Below are positions 1 to 8,995 of a stretch of 64,000 bases of DNA, in pieces. Position numbers and translations under genes: made by a program. The notes under the pieces were generated by a model. It saw only the letters and a program-made list of their open reading frames with translations, did not search any database and was not told the DNA's origin. The DNA comes from Bernardetia sp. MNP-M8 (GTDB taxonomy: Bacteria; Bacteroidota; Bacteroidia; Cytophagales; Bernardetiaceae). The stretch covers positions 868,001 to 932,000 of the forward strand of contig NZ_CP147012.1 in the NCBI RefSeq assembly GCF_037126285.1. Reading direction: 5' to 3'. Every line of letters starts with the position of its first letter. Position 1 is the stretch's first letter.

Positions 1-1270
1 TGCAGCCAAAAGAAAAGAAGATATTCAGCTCTTAGAGATAGAGAGACAAAAAAATAATGCAAAACTAAGAGAACAAGCTCTTGAAGCCGAACAACAGAAA
101 AAAGAAAAAGAAATTCTTGAACAACAAAACAAACTTCAAGAACTGGAAACAGAAAAGGAACGCTTAGAAGCATCAAAACAAAAATCTTCTAAATATATTG
201 CTTATTTAATCGCTGTGGCTGCCATTATTCTTTTTGCATTTGCTTTAATAGCCTTTATTCAAAATAAAAAGAAAAACAAAAAAATTGAAGCTCAAAACAA
301 ACTTTTAGAAAATCAAAAACAAGAAATCACACAAAAACACGAAGAACTTCAAGCATCAGAAGAAGAACTTAGACAAAATTCGGAAGAGCTTCAGACTACA
401 AATGAACAACTTACTTTAGTCAAGATGAGTATAGAAGAAAAAAATCTTGCTTTAGGAGCTTCTTTAGTAGAATTAGAAAATCAGAAAGAAATTATTGAGA
501 AAAAAAATCAAGATATTACTTCTAGTATCAATTATGCTAAGAGAATTCAGACAGCAATGTTACCTGATTTGGCTAAAGTAAAAAAAGCGTTGCCCGAATC
601 ATTTATCTTTTTTCAGCCTAGAGATATTGTCAGTGGAGATTTTTATTGGTTTAGTCAAGTGTCCGAACAAAAATGTGTGATTGCAGCCTGTGATTGTACA
701 GGACATGGCGTTCCAGGAGCATTTATGTCCTTGATTGGAAATGATGTTTTGAATGAAACTGTCAATGCTAGAAATATACATGAAGCAGATAAAATCCTTC
801 ATGATTTACATTCTGGTGTTGTTAATGCACTCAACCAACGTGCTACTGATAACAGAGATGGAATGGACATGACTCTTTGTGTTATTGATAAAGAAAACAA
901 ACAAGTCCATTTTGCAGGTGCAAAAAATGAAGTGGTTTATATTCAGAATGGAAATGTAGAACAACTTAAAGGAGATAAAATGCCGATTGGTGGAGAAAGA
1001 CTTGATATAGAACGCTTTTTTCACAAACAGACTGTTGATATAACAGCTCCCACTATATTTTATATGTTTTCTGATGGTTTTCAAGATCAATTTGGAGGCG
1101 ACAGAGGACGAAAATATATGAAAAAACGATTTAGAGAATTTTTAGTCGAAATCTGTAATCAACCTTTTGCAGAACAAGAACAGATTTTAAAACTAGAGTT
1201 TCAGTCGTGGTTAGCAGGAGAGTATCAACAAATAGATGATGTACTCGTAATTGGCTTTAAGGTAAGTTGA
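1..1270 (+). CDS. SpoIIE-type PP2C phosphatase, membrane-anchored (5' end missing)
   Basis: The reading frame is open from base 2, so the gene starts upstream of the window. The GTG at 215 lies inside the membrane helix and is not a real start. In order, the visible protein has a Lys/Glu/Gln-rich coiled coil (bases 2-180), one transmembrane helix (about 185-255), a second coiled coil (about 260-520) and a SpoIIE/PP2C-like phosphatase domain to the end. Phosphatase motifs are DIVSGDFYW, CDCTGHGVPGAFMS, DGMDMTLCVI, FAGAKNEV, FSDGFQDQFGG and a final DDVLVIGF; the Asp residues would bind metal. In Bacteroidota such proteins usually carry N-terminal TPR repeats and a signal peptide, which would lie outside the window. 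Such phosphatases often act on anti-anti-sigma-type partners; no partner is visible here. The family call is firm, the substrate unknown. Confidence 0.9.
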   Translation, partial: AAKRKEDIQLLEIERQKNNAKLREQALEAEQQKKEKEILEQQNKLQELETEKERLEASKQKSSKYIAYLIAVAAIILFAFALIAFIQNKKKNKKIEAQNKLLENQKQEITQKHEELQASEEELRQNSEELQTTNEQLTLVKMSIEEKNLALGASLVELENQKEIIEKKNQDITSSINYAKRIQTAMLPDLAKVKKALPESFIFFQPRDIVSGDFYWFSQVSEQKCVIAACDCTGHGVPGAFMSLIGNDVLNETVNARNIHEADKILHDLHSGVVNALNQRATDNRDGMDMTLCVIDKENKQVHFAGAKNEVVYIQNGNVEQLKGDKMPIGGERLDIERFFHKQTVDITAPTIFYMFSDGFQDQFGGDRGRKYMKKRFREFLVEICNQPFAEQEQILKLEFQSWLAGEYQQIDDVLVIGFKVS

Positions 1271-1336
1271 TTTATTACATCAAAGTAAATCACAATTATT
1301 TTTTTCATAAATTTATAGCATCAAAAAAAATATAAG

Positions 1337-1368
1337 AAGCGAACAAAAACTTGTTCGCTTTCTCTTTT
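1337..1368 (+). terminator. Rho-independent terminator after the SpoIIE gene
   Basis: A perfect 10-bp stem (AAGCGAACAA at 1337-1346 and TTGTTCGCTT at 1351-1360) encloses a 4-nt loop and is followed by a T-rich tail. It sits between the SpoIIE stop and the next start, and overlaps the 5' end of the longest version of the next reading frame. This favours the later start at 1399 for that gene. Confidence 0.85.
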
Positions 1369-1398
1369 TGCTTAGCAATCAAAAATATAATTAATACA

Positions 1399-2934
1399 AT
1401 GAAACATTTTTTTTCTTCTGCTTTTTGGTTTGTCATTCTTCTTCTTGCTTTTACAAGTTGCCGTTCTTCTCAGCCTAATTCTTCAGACTCAGAAGAAATA
1501 GTCAAACTAACTTTTCTTCACATCAATGATGTGTATGAAATTGGAGGAGTGAGTGGGGGAAAATATGGAAACTTAGCACGAGTAGCACAGCTCAAAAAAG
1601 AATTATTAGAAGAAAATCCGAATACATATCTTGTTTTATCTGGTGATTTTCTCAATCCTTCTGTGCTAGGAACATTAAAAATAGATGGAAAACGTATCTC
1701 TGGAGCGCAAATGGTCGATGTTATGAATGCTGCAAAAGTAGATTTTGTAACCTTTGGAAATCATGAATTTGACTTAAAAGAAGATGAAGTTTTGGAAAGA
1801 ATTAATGAGTCTGATTTTGAATGGATTGCTTCAAATACATTCTATTATGCTAATGAAAAAATTCAACCCTTTACCAGAGATGGAAAAAAACTTCCTATTT
1901 ATCTAACCATAGAACCACAAAACTCGGCAGGAGAAAGTATAAAAGTTGGTATTTTGGGAATTACTACAAAATATAATCAACCTGAATTTGTCAGATATAC
2001 AGATGAGTATGAAACTGCTAAAAATGTGCAGCAAGAAATAGAATCAAAAACAGATTTTACAGTTGCGCTGACACATCTTTTAGAAAGTGAAGATGAAAAA
2101 CTAGCAGGCATTGTTCCTGAGCTTAAACTTCTGATGGGAGGACACGACCATGAAAATATGAAGTTTACCTATGGACAAACAATTATGGCAAAAGCTGATG
2201 CAAATGCAAGAACAGCCTATATCCATAGACTAACTTACAACAAAAAAACAAAGAAGGTACAAATAGATTCAGAACTTAAATCAATAGACAATTCTATTGG
2301 TTATGAACCTATTACTAGAGTAGCTATCGAAAAATGGGAAAATATTGCTGACTCTGCTTTTGAAGCACAAGGATTCAATCCAGACCGAGAAATTTATAAG
2401 TTAAAAGAAGCATTAGAAGCACGAGAAGCACTCATAAGAACAACACAAACAAATGCAGGAACTCTAATTGTTGATGCAATGGCAGATGTTTTTCCAGAAG
2501 CAGAGTTAGCTGTTTTAGGGAGTGGGTCGGTACGCTTAGATGATCAACTTTCAGGAGTTGTTACCGAATATGATATTTTGAGAATGTTACCTTTTGGTGG
2601 TAAAATATATCAATTCAATACTTCTGGAGAAGTTCTGATACAATTTTTAGATGCAGGAATAAAAAATAAAGGAAGTGGAGGATACCTACAATATCAAGAA
2701 AAATTGAAATTTGATGCACAAAAAGGTTGGCTATTAAATGGAAAAACAATAGAAAAAGAAAAACAATATACACTTGTTACAAATGATTATAACCTGACAG
2801 GAAAGGAAAATAATATGGAATTTATGAATGCTGAAACAAATCCAGAAATTAAAAATGTGATTTCTTCAGATGATATAGAAAGTCCTCAATCAGATATTAG
2901 AAAGGCAGTAATTGTATATTTAGAAAAATTATAA
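1399..2934 (+). CDS. 5'-nucleotidase-family metallophosphoesterase lipoprotein
   Basis: This is a UshA/5'-nucleotidase-like protein expected to remove phosphate from nucleotides outside the cytoplasm. The ATG at 1399 is chosen because it gives a signal peptide with a lipobox ending at Cys21 (AFTSC); the longer frame from 1351 would begin inside the preceding terminator. The metallophosphoesterase domain (about residues 35-275) has FLHINDVYE, LSGDFL, VTFGNHEFD, ALTHLL and MGGHDHE, the usual metal ligands. The C-terminal nucleotidase domain (about 330-510) has NAGTLIVDAMAD, GSGSVRLDD and a GSGGYLQY substrate-loop region. It is complete for the family. The next gene is 72 bp downstream on the same strand with a small hairpin between. 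Exact substrate (nucleotide, UDP-sugar or cyclic nucleotide) cannot be read from sequence. Confidence 0.88.
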   Translation: MKHFFSSAFWFVILLLAFTSCRSSQPNSSDSEEIVKLTFLHINDVYEIGGVSGGKYGNLARVAQLKKELLEENPNTYLVLSGDFLNPSVLGTLKIDGKRISGAQMVDVMNAAKVDFVTFGNHEFDLKEDEVLERINESDFEWIASNTFYYANEKIQPFTRDGKKLPIYLTIEPQNSAGESIKVGILGITTKYNQPEFVRYTDEYETAKNVQQEIESKTDFTVALTHLLESEDEKLAGIVPELKLLMGGHDHENMKFTYGQTIMAKADANARTAYIHRLTYNKKTKKVQIDSELKSIDNSIGYEPITRVAIEKWENIADSAFEAQGFNPDREIYKLKEALEAREALIRTTQTNAGTLIVDAMADVFPEAELAVLGSGSVRLDDQLSGVVTEYDILRMLPFGGKIYQFNTSGEVLIQFLDAGIKNKGSGGYLQYQEKLKFDAQKGWLLNGKTIEKEKQYTLVTNDYNLTGKENNMEFMNAETNPEIKNVISSDDIESPQSDIRKAVIVYLEKL

Positions 2935-2960
2935 AATGTAGCACACTCTTTAGAGTGTGA
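2935..2960 (+). repeat. Short hairpin repeat, AATGTAGC family, copy A
   Basis: The octamer AATGTAGC is followed by a 7-bp hairpin (CACACTC and GAGTGTG) with a TTTA loop and then A. A second copy at 44841-44864 (minus strand) shares the octamer, the TTTA loop and the final GA but has different, still paired, stem bases. No T-run follows, so it is not a simple terminator. Confidence 0.6.
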
Positions 2961-3006
2961 TTGTATAAATACACCAAAAATTTTAAGGTGTAAAGAATAA
3001 ACAGCC

Positions 3007-3933
3007 ATGCAATCAGAACAAACGCCAAAAGTTCAGAATACTTTAAAGGCACTAGAAGAAAAAGCAACCAAGATTGTTTTTGTAATTAATCCTGTTTCAG
3101 GAACAGAAAGAAAAGAACATATAGTTACCCTTATCCATGAAACGCTGAAACTTTCAGGGATTCATTACGATATTGTGTATACTACTTTTGCAGGACATGC
3201 TACTCAGCTTACTCAGCAAGCCATCGAACAAAAGTATGATGTTGTGGTGGCTGTTGGTGGCGATGGAACAATTAATGAAGTTGCGCAAGCTCTTATCAAA
3301 ACAAAGACAGCTTTAGCCATTATTCCACAAGGTTCGGGCAATGGTTTGGCACGTCATCTAGGAATTCCTCTTGGAACAGAAGATGCCATAAAAAGACTAT
3401 TAGAACCTAAAAAGATGTTGATTGATGCAGCTACTGCCAATGGAAATCATTTTTTTTGTACGTCTGGAATAGGCTTTGATGCCCATGTGAGTGCTTCTTT
3501 TGCTGCCCGTACTTTTCGTGGTTTGGGTGGATATGCTTATTTTACAATCAAAGAGTTGTTTTCTTACAAACCTCTCACTTATACACTTGAGTTTGATGGA
3601 CAACAACTAAAAAGAGAAGCATTTTTAGTCGCTTTTGCAAATGCAACTCAATATGGAAATAATGCTTATATCGCACCACAAGCAGATATACAAGATGGAA
3701 AGTTAGATATTTGTATCATCAAACCCTTCTCAAAACTACAACTACCAAAACTAGTTTGGCAATTATTTAAAAGAACTCTTCCCCAAAATCAGTATGTAGA
3801 AACCTATAAAGCTGATGCAATAAAAATCACTTTTGATACTGCTATTCCTGCACACATAGATGGAGAATCAAGAGGATTAGGAACAAGTATAGAATACAAA
3901 TCTATATCAAAGGCTTTACATGTCTGGGTGTAG
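3007..3933 (+). CDS. Diacylglycerol/sphingosine kinase-family lipid kinase (YegS-like)
   Basis: This is a DAGK-catalytic-domain protein, 308 residues, the typical length for YegS/DgkB-type soluble lipid kinases that phosphorylate a membrane lipid with ATP. Visible motifs are INPVSGTERK (nucleotide-site start, about residue 27), the signature VVAVGGDGTINEVAQ (about 79-93), IPQGSGNGLARHLGIP (about 107-122) and a C-terminal PAHIDGES. There is no signal peptide or membrane helix, as expected for a peripheral cytoplasmic enzyme. It lies downstream of the nucleotidase on the same strand and is followed by a convergent terminator. The natural lipid substrate is not deducible. Confidence 0.9.
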   Translation: MQSEQTPKVQNTLKALEEKATKIVFVINPVSGTERKEHIVTLIHETLKLSGIHYDIVYTTFAGHATQLTQQAIEQKYDVVVAVGGDGTINEVAQALIKTKTALAIIPQGSGNGLARHLGIPLGTEDAIKRLLEPKKMLIDAATANGNHFFCTSGIGFDAHVSASFAARTFRGLGGYAYFTIKELFSYKPLTYTLEFDGQQLKREAFLVAFANATQYGNNAYIAPQADIQDGKLDICIIKPFSKLQLPKLVWQLFKRTLPQNQYVETYKADAIKITFDTAIPAHIDGESRGLGTSIEYKSISKALHVWV

Positions 3934-3975
3934 ACTTGTTTTTGATTGTCTGAGTAGTAAAATCAGTATCATAAT

Positions 3976-4016
3976 AAAAAAGCCATTCCTTCATTACAAA
4001 GAAATGACTTTTTAAA
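3976..4016. terminator. Bidirectional terminator between convergent genes
   Basis: An imperfect 15-bp stem (from AAAAAGCCATTCCTT to AAAGAAATGACTTTTT, two mismatches) is flanked by A and T runs. It lies between the lipid kinase gene (+) and the WG-repeat gene (-). Confidence 0.65.
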
Positions 4017-4049
4017 TTTTGTATTGTAACTTCAAAAGAGACTGTTTTT

Positions 4050-4080
4050 GCCATTATCGATGTCTTACCAACGATATATA
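4050..4080 (+). repeat. Short hairpin repeat, GCC-hairpin family, degenerate copy
   Basis: TTTTTGCC is followed by a weak hairpin (TATCG and CGATA). It aligns with the better copies at 21179-21204 (+) and 17591-17617 (-), which share TGCC followed by a stem-loop with a GTC/ATC-type core. Only 5 bp of stem remain here. Confidence 0.4.
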
Positions 4081-4169
4081 GACTATTTCTAATCCCGAGT
4101 CCACATTATTTACTGAGTATAAACATGATTTTAATTTTTAAAAACGCATTAACTTTGCAAATCAAAATA

Positions 4170-7100
4170 TTACTCTTCCCAAATAATATTTCCATCTAAA
4201 CTAAGATAAGTAATTTTTCCAGCACGTTCTAGGCGAATAACATAACCTTGTACATATTGACGAGCCTCAAAAGAAGGTTTCAAAATCCATTTTCCATCTA
4301 AATTTGCATAACCATAAACACCACTTGTAATTAAAAGGGTAGAAGTTGGCAAAACAGAAACGGCTTCATAACGTGTAGGCGAAACAAAATTTCCACTTTC
4401 ATTAATCATCAACCAGTAACCATCATCCACTTTTTCAAAACCTAAATCGACAATTGTTTCTCCATATTTAGTTTTTATTTTTCTATTTTTCTTATGCTTT
4501 AATTGATAATTTCGCATTGCTGTTGCTGAAAAATTCAAACGAACAGTATCAGGACTTTCAGTAGAGCGTCTTAACAGTTGGTATTTTTCACCTGTTTTGA
4601 CAAAAGCAATTCCGTTTCTAAATTGTGTTAAGCTATCAAAATATGAGGGATAAAGGGCTGTTCCATCTTTTTTAATATGAATAAAGCCTCTTTCAGTTTC
4701 TAGTCCAATCACTCCATTTTCAAAATTGCCTATTGGATTTACATTTTGATAAGACAGTCTCTTAATTCTTTTTCCTGTTTTGTCTATCAAAAAATTCTCT
4801 CCAATTGCCATTCCTTCACCAAAATTACTTCCAGAAGTGTAAGCTGATTTAATGACAACTTCGCCTTTTTCATTGATATACGACCATTTTGTACCAGCTC
4901 TTGACAAATCTACTTTTGCCATATTATCTAAAAATGGAAAGGCTTTGTAATAAGCAAAATCGATTACTTTTTTACCGTTTTCATCCAAATAACCAAAAAG
5001 CTGTTTATCTCTTGATTTGTTGTTTTGCTGAACAGCTATTTTTCCTTCTGACAAAATTCCAATTTCTAAATAGTCAGGTTTTAAAACAACGTTTCCTTGA
5101 TTATCAATGATTCCATAAAGTAGTTGCTTCGGATTTTTTGGGTCTTTAATTCCTACTTTTGCCCAAGAATTTTTGCCTACTTTTCCAAACTCTTCTATAA
5201 AATCATAAGAAGGATTTACTAAAAACGTTTCTGAATTTATATCTGTTTTGATTCCAAATTTCCCTCCTTGTTCTACAATAATTAAATTTTGGTTTGGATT
5301 TTCTTCAAGAAAATCTCCTTTTTCATCTAAATAAGAAACAACAGCAGAATCCAAAAATACTTCAATCAAAGCCTGTTTCGTATTTGGCTTCTGTAAATAT
5401 TTTACTGACGAATAACGAATCGGAATAACTGTTTTGCCAAAAGGATTGATTACGCCCCAGTTGTTGTTTTGTTTGACAAAAGAAAGTGTATCATTTCTCT
5501 CGTCCATTCCTATAAAATCGTATTCGAAGGGAATGATTGTATTATTGTGTCTGTCTATTGTTCCATACTTTTTGTTTTGTTTTTGGGCAACTGTTACGGC
5601 ATCTTTGACATCATAAATTCCATAAAAATCAGCTACTTTTGAAAATTCTAAAGGCAAGATTTGTTTTCCTTCGTGATTGATATAACCAATTAGATTATTC
5701 TTTTTCACTTCTGAAATTCCTTTTTTAGCAAAATAAATTTCCGAAAAATTGCTTTCAATCGCATCATATAAAGGCTCAACAATTATTTTTCCTGTTTTAT
5801 CAGCATAACCTACTTTATTATTCTCTTCTATTAAAACAAGTTCTTGCCCTGCCTCAAAAATATCATCTTCAATAAAACTATAGTTGAGTTCTAAAACCCA
5901 ATCTCCATTAGTTTTGATGATTCCATTTTTTTTATAAAAAGCATTTTTTGTTCCGTATCCATCTTCTTCAATATAGCGTTCCGAACTTACTTTTGCCATT
6001 CCATTTCTAATTTCATTAATAAAATCAGCTTTGATAGAAGGTTCTAAAATAACTTTGGGAACATTATTTTGATTCGATAAAAATCCCCACAAATTATTTT
6101 TTCTAATAATGGCTACATTTTCAGAAAACGTACTGATATATTGATATTCAAAAGGCAAAATAGGTTTGTTTTGCGTGTCTATAATTCCCCATTTTCCGTC
6201 TTTTCTAGCTCTGATAACTCCATTTTCTATACTTAATCTTTCATACTGAGGTTCTATGATTATTTTGCCTTTATTAGTGGTTACACCTACTTTTTTACCT
6301 TTTACAACTAAAGCCATATTGTTTTCAAAACTACCAATGTATTCATATTCTAGTGGCAAAATGACTTTTCCTGTGTTATCAATTATTCCAAAACTTTGCC
6401 CTAACTGAACCTTTGCCACTCCATTTTCGAAAGGCATAATAATTGAATAGGTTGGAGGCAAAATTACCTGTCCTTTTTCGTCCATCAGTCCATATTTTCC
6501 ACCTGCTTTTATTGGCAATCGTTTTTCAGAAAAATAGGTCATTGAATCGATTGTAGCTCCTGCAATTTGAGTAACTAATAGTCCTGCTTTTGTCAGAATG
6601 GCATTTTCTTTTGTGCTATCTGCATAAGCTCGTGCTACATCTGCTGTTCTGAAATCTTCTAACTCAGCATAAAAAAGTTTGTTTTGGCTAATGAGTTTGC
6701 CATTTTTGTGGTCAATCAGCGCAGCAGCCGAAAGACTTCCATTTACATTATTTCTACCTAGTGTAAAACCTGCAATTGGCTCTACTGAAATTACATCAAA
6801 ACCTTCTTTAAAAGCTGGTTCACGTTGTTTATTTAATAAATGCCATTTTTTGGTATTTGGATTCTGAAACCAACGGTAATCTGTCGAAAGGCGATTGGCT
6901 AGTTGTGCCGTAAAAACTTCTGGTTTATCTAATTTTGAATAATTGGAAGGCAAAGTTTGGAAAGAAGGAAAAACGGTTTCTTTCTTTTTATTGTTTGATT
7001 TATCAAATTCTAAGACAGTAATTTTTTCATTTTGATAAGCAAAAACAATCGTTTCATTTTTCTTAGGAGTAAAAATATCAATTCCTGTATAAATTGGATT

Positions 7101-8249
7101 CAAGATTAGCTTTCCACTTTTATCAATAATTCCGTCGCCTTGTGGTGTAGTTACTTTTGTGAAAGGAGAATATTCTGTAAAATCATAAACAAGGTCAAAA
7201 TTTTGACTAAGAATTTTCTTTCCATTTGTATCTAAAATTGACCATTTATTAAGTTCGTTCTTTCCTACAAAAAGAAAATTTTGAAGGTTATAAATTTGAG
7301 AATAGATGGGCTGTAAAATAAACTTTGCGTCTTTATCCATTACGCCACAAGCTCCATTTTTACAGGCTGTAATTCGTATTTCTTTTTCATTATTTTTACC
7401 TGTATTGTCAATTTCTACCACTTCAAAAAATGAATATTCGGCTGTCGTAATTTCTTTTTTTGCCTTCAAATCGTACAAAGACCATTCTGCTGTCGGAGAT
7501 TTCAATGCCAAATAATCCATTGAAAGCGCAACAATAGAAGCATATTTTGGCTCAATAACTACCTGTCCATTTTCATCTGCAACTCCCAACGGACGACCAG
7601 CACCAAAACTGGTATAACCATTTGGCAGTAGTGTAATGTTGTAAAGTGATTTTTGAGCTAGAGTTTCATTTTTTAGATTGGGCAAATACTCCTCTTTTCC
7701 TTTTTTGGCAAGAATGACATTACTCTGAACTTTGATAGTTGGACTATTTAAAAAATAAGCTGTATCAATAGTTGAAATTAGAATGGTAGCTTCTGGACTA
7801 ATCAAACTGTACTTTTTAGTTTTAGTATCAAATCCTAAAGCATAAGAATTTCTCATTTTATGGATTCTATCAAAATTAGCTGTTGTTTTGCTGCCATTTT
7901 TACTCAAAAAAGTATATTTATTTTCTTGATTTTTATAGGCAATCAGTAGAGAATCGATTACTTTTATTTCAGTAGCATTTTCTGTAAAAGATAACAGAGG
8001 TTTTCCATTTTGGTCGGCTGCAATCCATTTACTTTCTGTTCCATTATCTTTTTTAAGAAGTAAATAATTAAACTCTGCTACTTCTACAAAATCGTACTCA
8101 ATGGGAACAATCGTTTTTGAATTTTGGTCAATTACTCCCCACTTTCCATCTTTCCGAACAGGCAAACGAGTAGTTTCTGAATTATTATTTTGAGAAAAGG
8201 AGGGAATAGAAAAAGCAAATAAAAAAATAATCAGTAGTAGAAAACGCAT
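4170..8249 (-). CDS. WG-repeat secreted/periplasmic protein
   Basis: A 1,359-residue protein with a clear signal peptide ending near residue 20 (SIPSFSQ). The body is built of about two dozen WG repeats, each roughly 45-55 residues with the pattern WGVID..GK.ilp..YD.i. Examples are KWGVIDQNSKTIVPIEYDF near the N-terminus, FGIIDNTGKVILPLEYEYI in the middle and YGYANLDGKWILKPSF near the end. WG repeats (Pfam WG_beta_rep) form extended beta structures, usually assigned to binding; no enzymatic domain is visible. No T9SS C-terminal domain is present, since it ends directly after a repeat, so it is probably periplasmic or otherwise exported by Sec. It stands alone on the minus strand. Length variation by repeat loss or gain is likely between strains. 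Confidence 0.88.
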   Translation of the reverse strand: MRFLLLIIFLFAFSIPSFSQNNNSETTRLPVRKDGKWGVIDQNSKTIVPIEYDFVEVAEFNYLLLKKDNGTESKWIAADQNGKPLLSFTENATEIKVIDSLLIAYKNQENKYTFLSKNGSKTTANFDRIHKMRNSYALGFDTKTKKYSLISPEATILISTIDTAYFLNSPTIKVQSNVILAKKGKEEYLPNLKNETLAQKSLYNITLLPNGYTSFGAGRPLGVADENGQVVIEPKYASIVALSMDYLALKSPTAEWSLYDLKAKKEITTAEYSFFEVVEIDNTGKNNEKEIRITACKNGACGVMDKDAKFILQPIYSQIYNLQNFLFVGKNELNKWSILDTNGKKILSQNFDLVYDFTEYSPFTKVTTPQGDGIIDKSGKLILNPIYTGIDIFTPKKNETIVFAYQNEKITVLEFDKSNNKKKETVFPSFQTLPSNYSKLDKPEVFTAQLANRLSTDYRWFQNPNTKKWHLLNKQREPAFKEGFDVISVEPIAGFTLGRNNVNGSLSAAALIDHKNGKLISQNKLFYAELEDFRTADVARAYADSTKENAILTKAGLLVTQIAGATIDSMTYFSEKRLPIKAGGKYGLMDEKGQVILPPTYSIIMPFENGVAKVQLGQSFGIIDNTGKVILPLEYEYIGSFENNMALVVKGKKVGVTTNKGKIIIEPQYERLSIENGVIRARKDGKWGIIDTQNKPILPFEYQYISTFSENVAIIRKNNLWGFLSNQNNVPKVILEPSIKADFINEIRNGMAKVSSERYIEEDGYGTKNAFYKKNGIIKTNGDWVLELNYSFIEDDIFEAGQELVLIEENNKVGYADKTGKIIVEPLYDAIESNFSEIYFAKKGISEVKKNNLIGYINHEGKQILPLEFSKVADFYGIYDVKDAVTVAQKQNKKYGTIDRHNNTIIPFEYDFIGMDERNDTLSFVKQNNNWGVINPFGKTVIPIRYSSVKYLQKPNTKQALIEVFLDSAVVSYLDEKGDFLEENPNQNLIIVEQGGKFGIKTDINSETFLVNPSYDFIEEFGKVGKNSWAKVGIKDPKNPKQLLYGIIDNQGNVVLKPDYLEIGILSEGKIAVQQNNKSRDKQLFGYLDENGKKVIDFAYYKAFPFLDNMAKVDLSRAGTKWSYINEKGEVVIKSAYTSGSNFGEGMAIGENFLIDKTGKRIKRLSYQNVNPIGNFENGVIGLETERGFIHIKKDGTALYPSYFDSLTQFRNGIAFVKTGEKYQLLRRSTESPDTVRLNFSATAMRNYQLKHKKNRKIKTKYGETIVDLGFEKVDDGYWLMINESGNFVSPTRYEAVSVLPTSTLLITSGVYGYANLDGKWILKPSFEARQYVQGYVIRLERAGKITYLSLDGNIIWEE

Positions 8250-8480
8250 ATTTTGATAGAATTAAGTTGATAAATTTTCAGATGATTTATGGAAAGTGAA
8301 CGAGTGAATATACAATAAATTGCCTGAAAACTCATCAGGGTTATAATTTTATTATCTTTGATAAGCAACATTTAACTAATAGAATTAAAACCTAAATCAT
8401 TTAATTTTTAAGTAAAAAAACTAATTTTATATTTTTTTTCATACTTTGTTACTTTCAACTTATTACAAATAGGGTTGTAA
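8250..8480. other. Gene-free AT-rich spacer upstream of the WG-repeat gene
   Basis: No coding frame is seen. On the plus strand TATCTTTG at 8353-8360 fits the Bacteroidota -7 consensus TAnnTTTG, but no TTG lies 17-23 bp upstream. It could be a leftover promoter of the decayed sensor gene that follows; this is weak. Confidence 0.3.
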
Positions 8481-8822
8481 AAATTTAATCTGTTTCTTGA
8501 AGATAATAAAGGTTTTACGTGGTTTGGCACAAAAGACGGACTTTGTAGGTATGATGGTCATGATTACAAAACATACACAATAAATGAAAAACAAACTCAC
8601 TTACTCTATTCTAATCATATCAATTCATTAGCTTTATGTTAATGATTCATTGATTTATGTAGGTACAGAAGCAGGATTAAATCTACTTAATATTAATCAA
8701 AATACAATTCTGCCAATTAAACAGTTTAACAAACTACCTATCTCTCAAATATTTATCAATAGTAAAAAGAACATTTGAGTAATAAGTATGAAACAGATTT
8801 TTCATAAAAATGAAATCAGATA
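8481..8822 (+). pseudogene. Decayed N-terminal fragment of a propeller (Reg_prop) sensor
   Basis: Translation from 8481 gives LEDNKGFTWFGTKDGLCRYD, matching QDKEGFMWLGTNDGLCRYD in the intact histidine kinase at 17758. The match continues for about 110 residues across a frameshift near 8636 (first frame stops at TAA; the next frame reads LYVNDSLIYVGTEAGLNLL) and an in-frame TGA at 8776, where the intact family would have Trp. It lacks the start, most propeller repeats, the membrane segment and the kinase domains. It is clearly a paralogue of the 17758 gene and lies upstream of a giant surface-protein gene, as the intact sensor does. Confidence 0.8.
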
Positions 8823-8995
8823 AAATATGAAGTTTATTTCTAGAGAATAATAGTAGTTTCAGTAACAAAAAACGGTTGAGTATTATAATACAAAAAGTAG
8901 ATAATCAATCAAAAATTTTTGTTGTCTGACAATTTTTGTGGTGTAAATAACGTGAACTCGGTAGTAGAATTTATGTATTTATCAGTCTATGCTTA

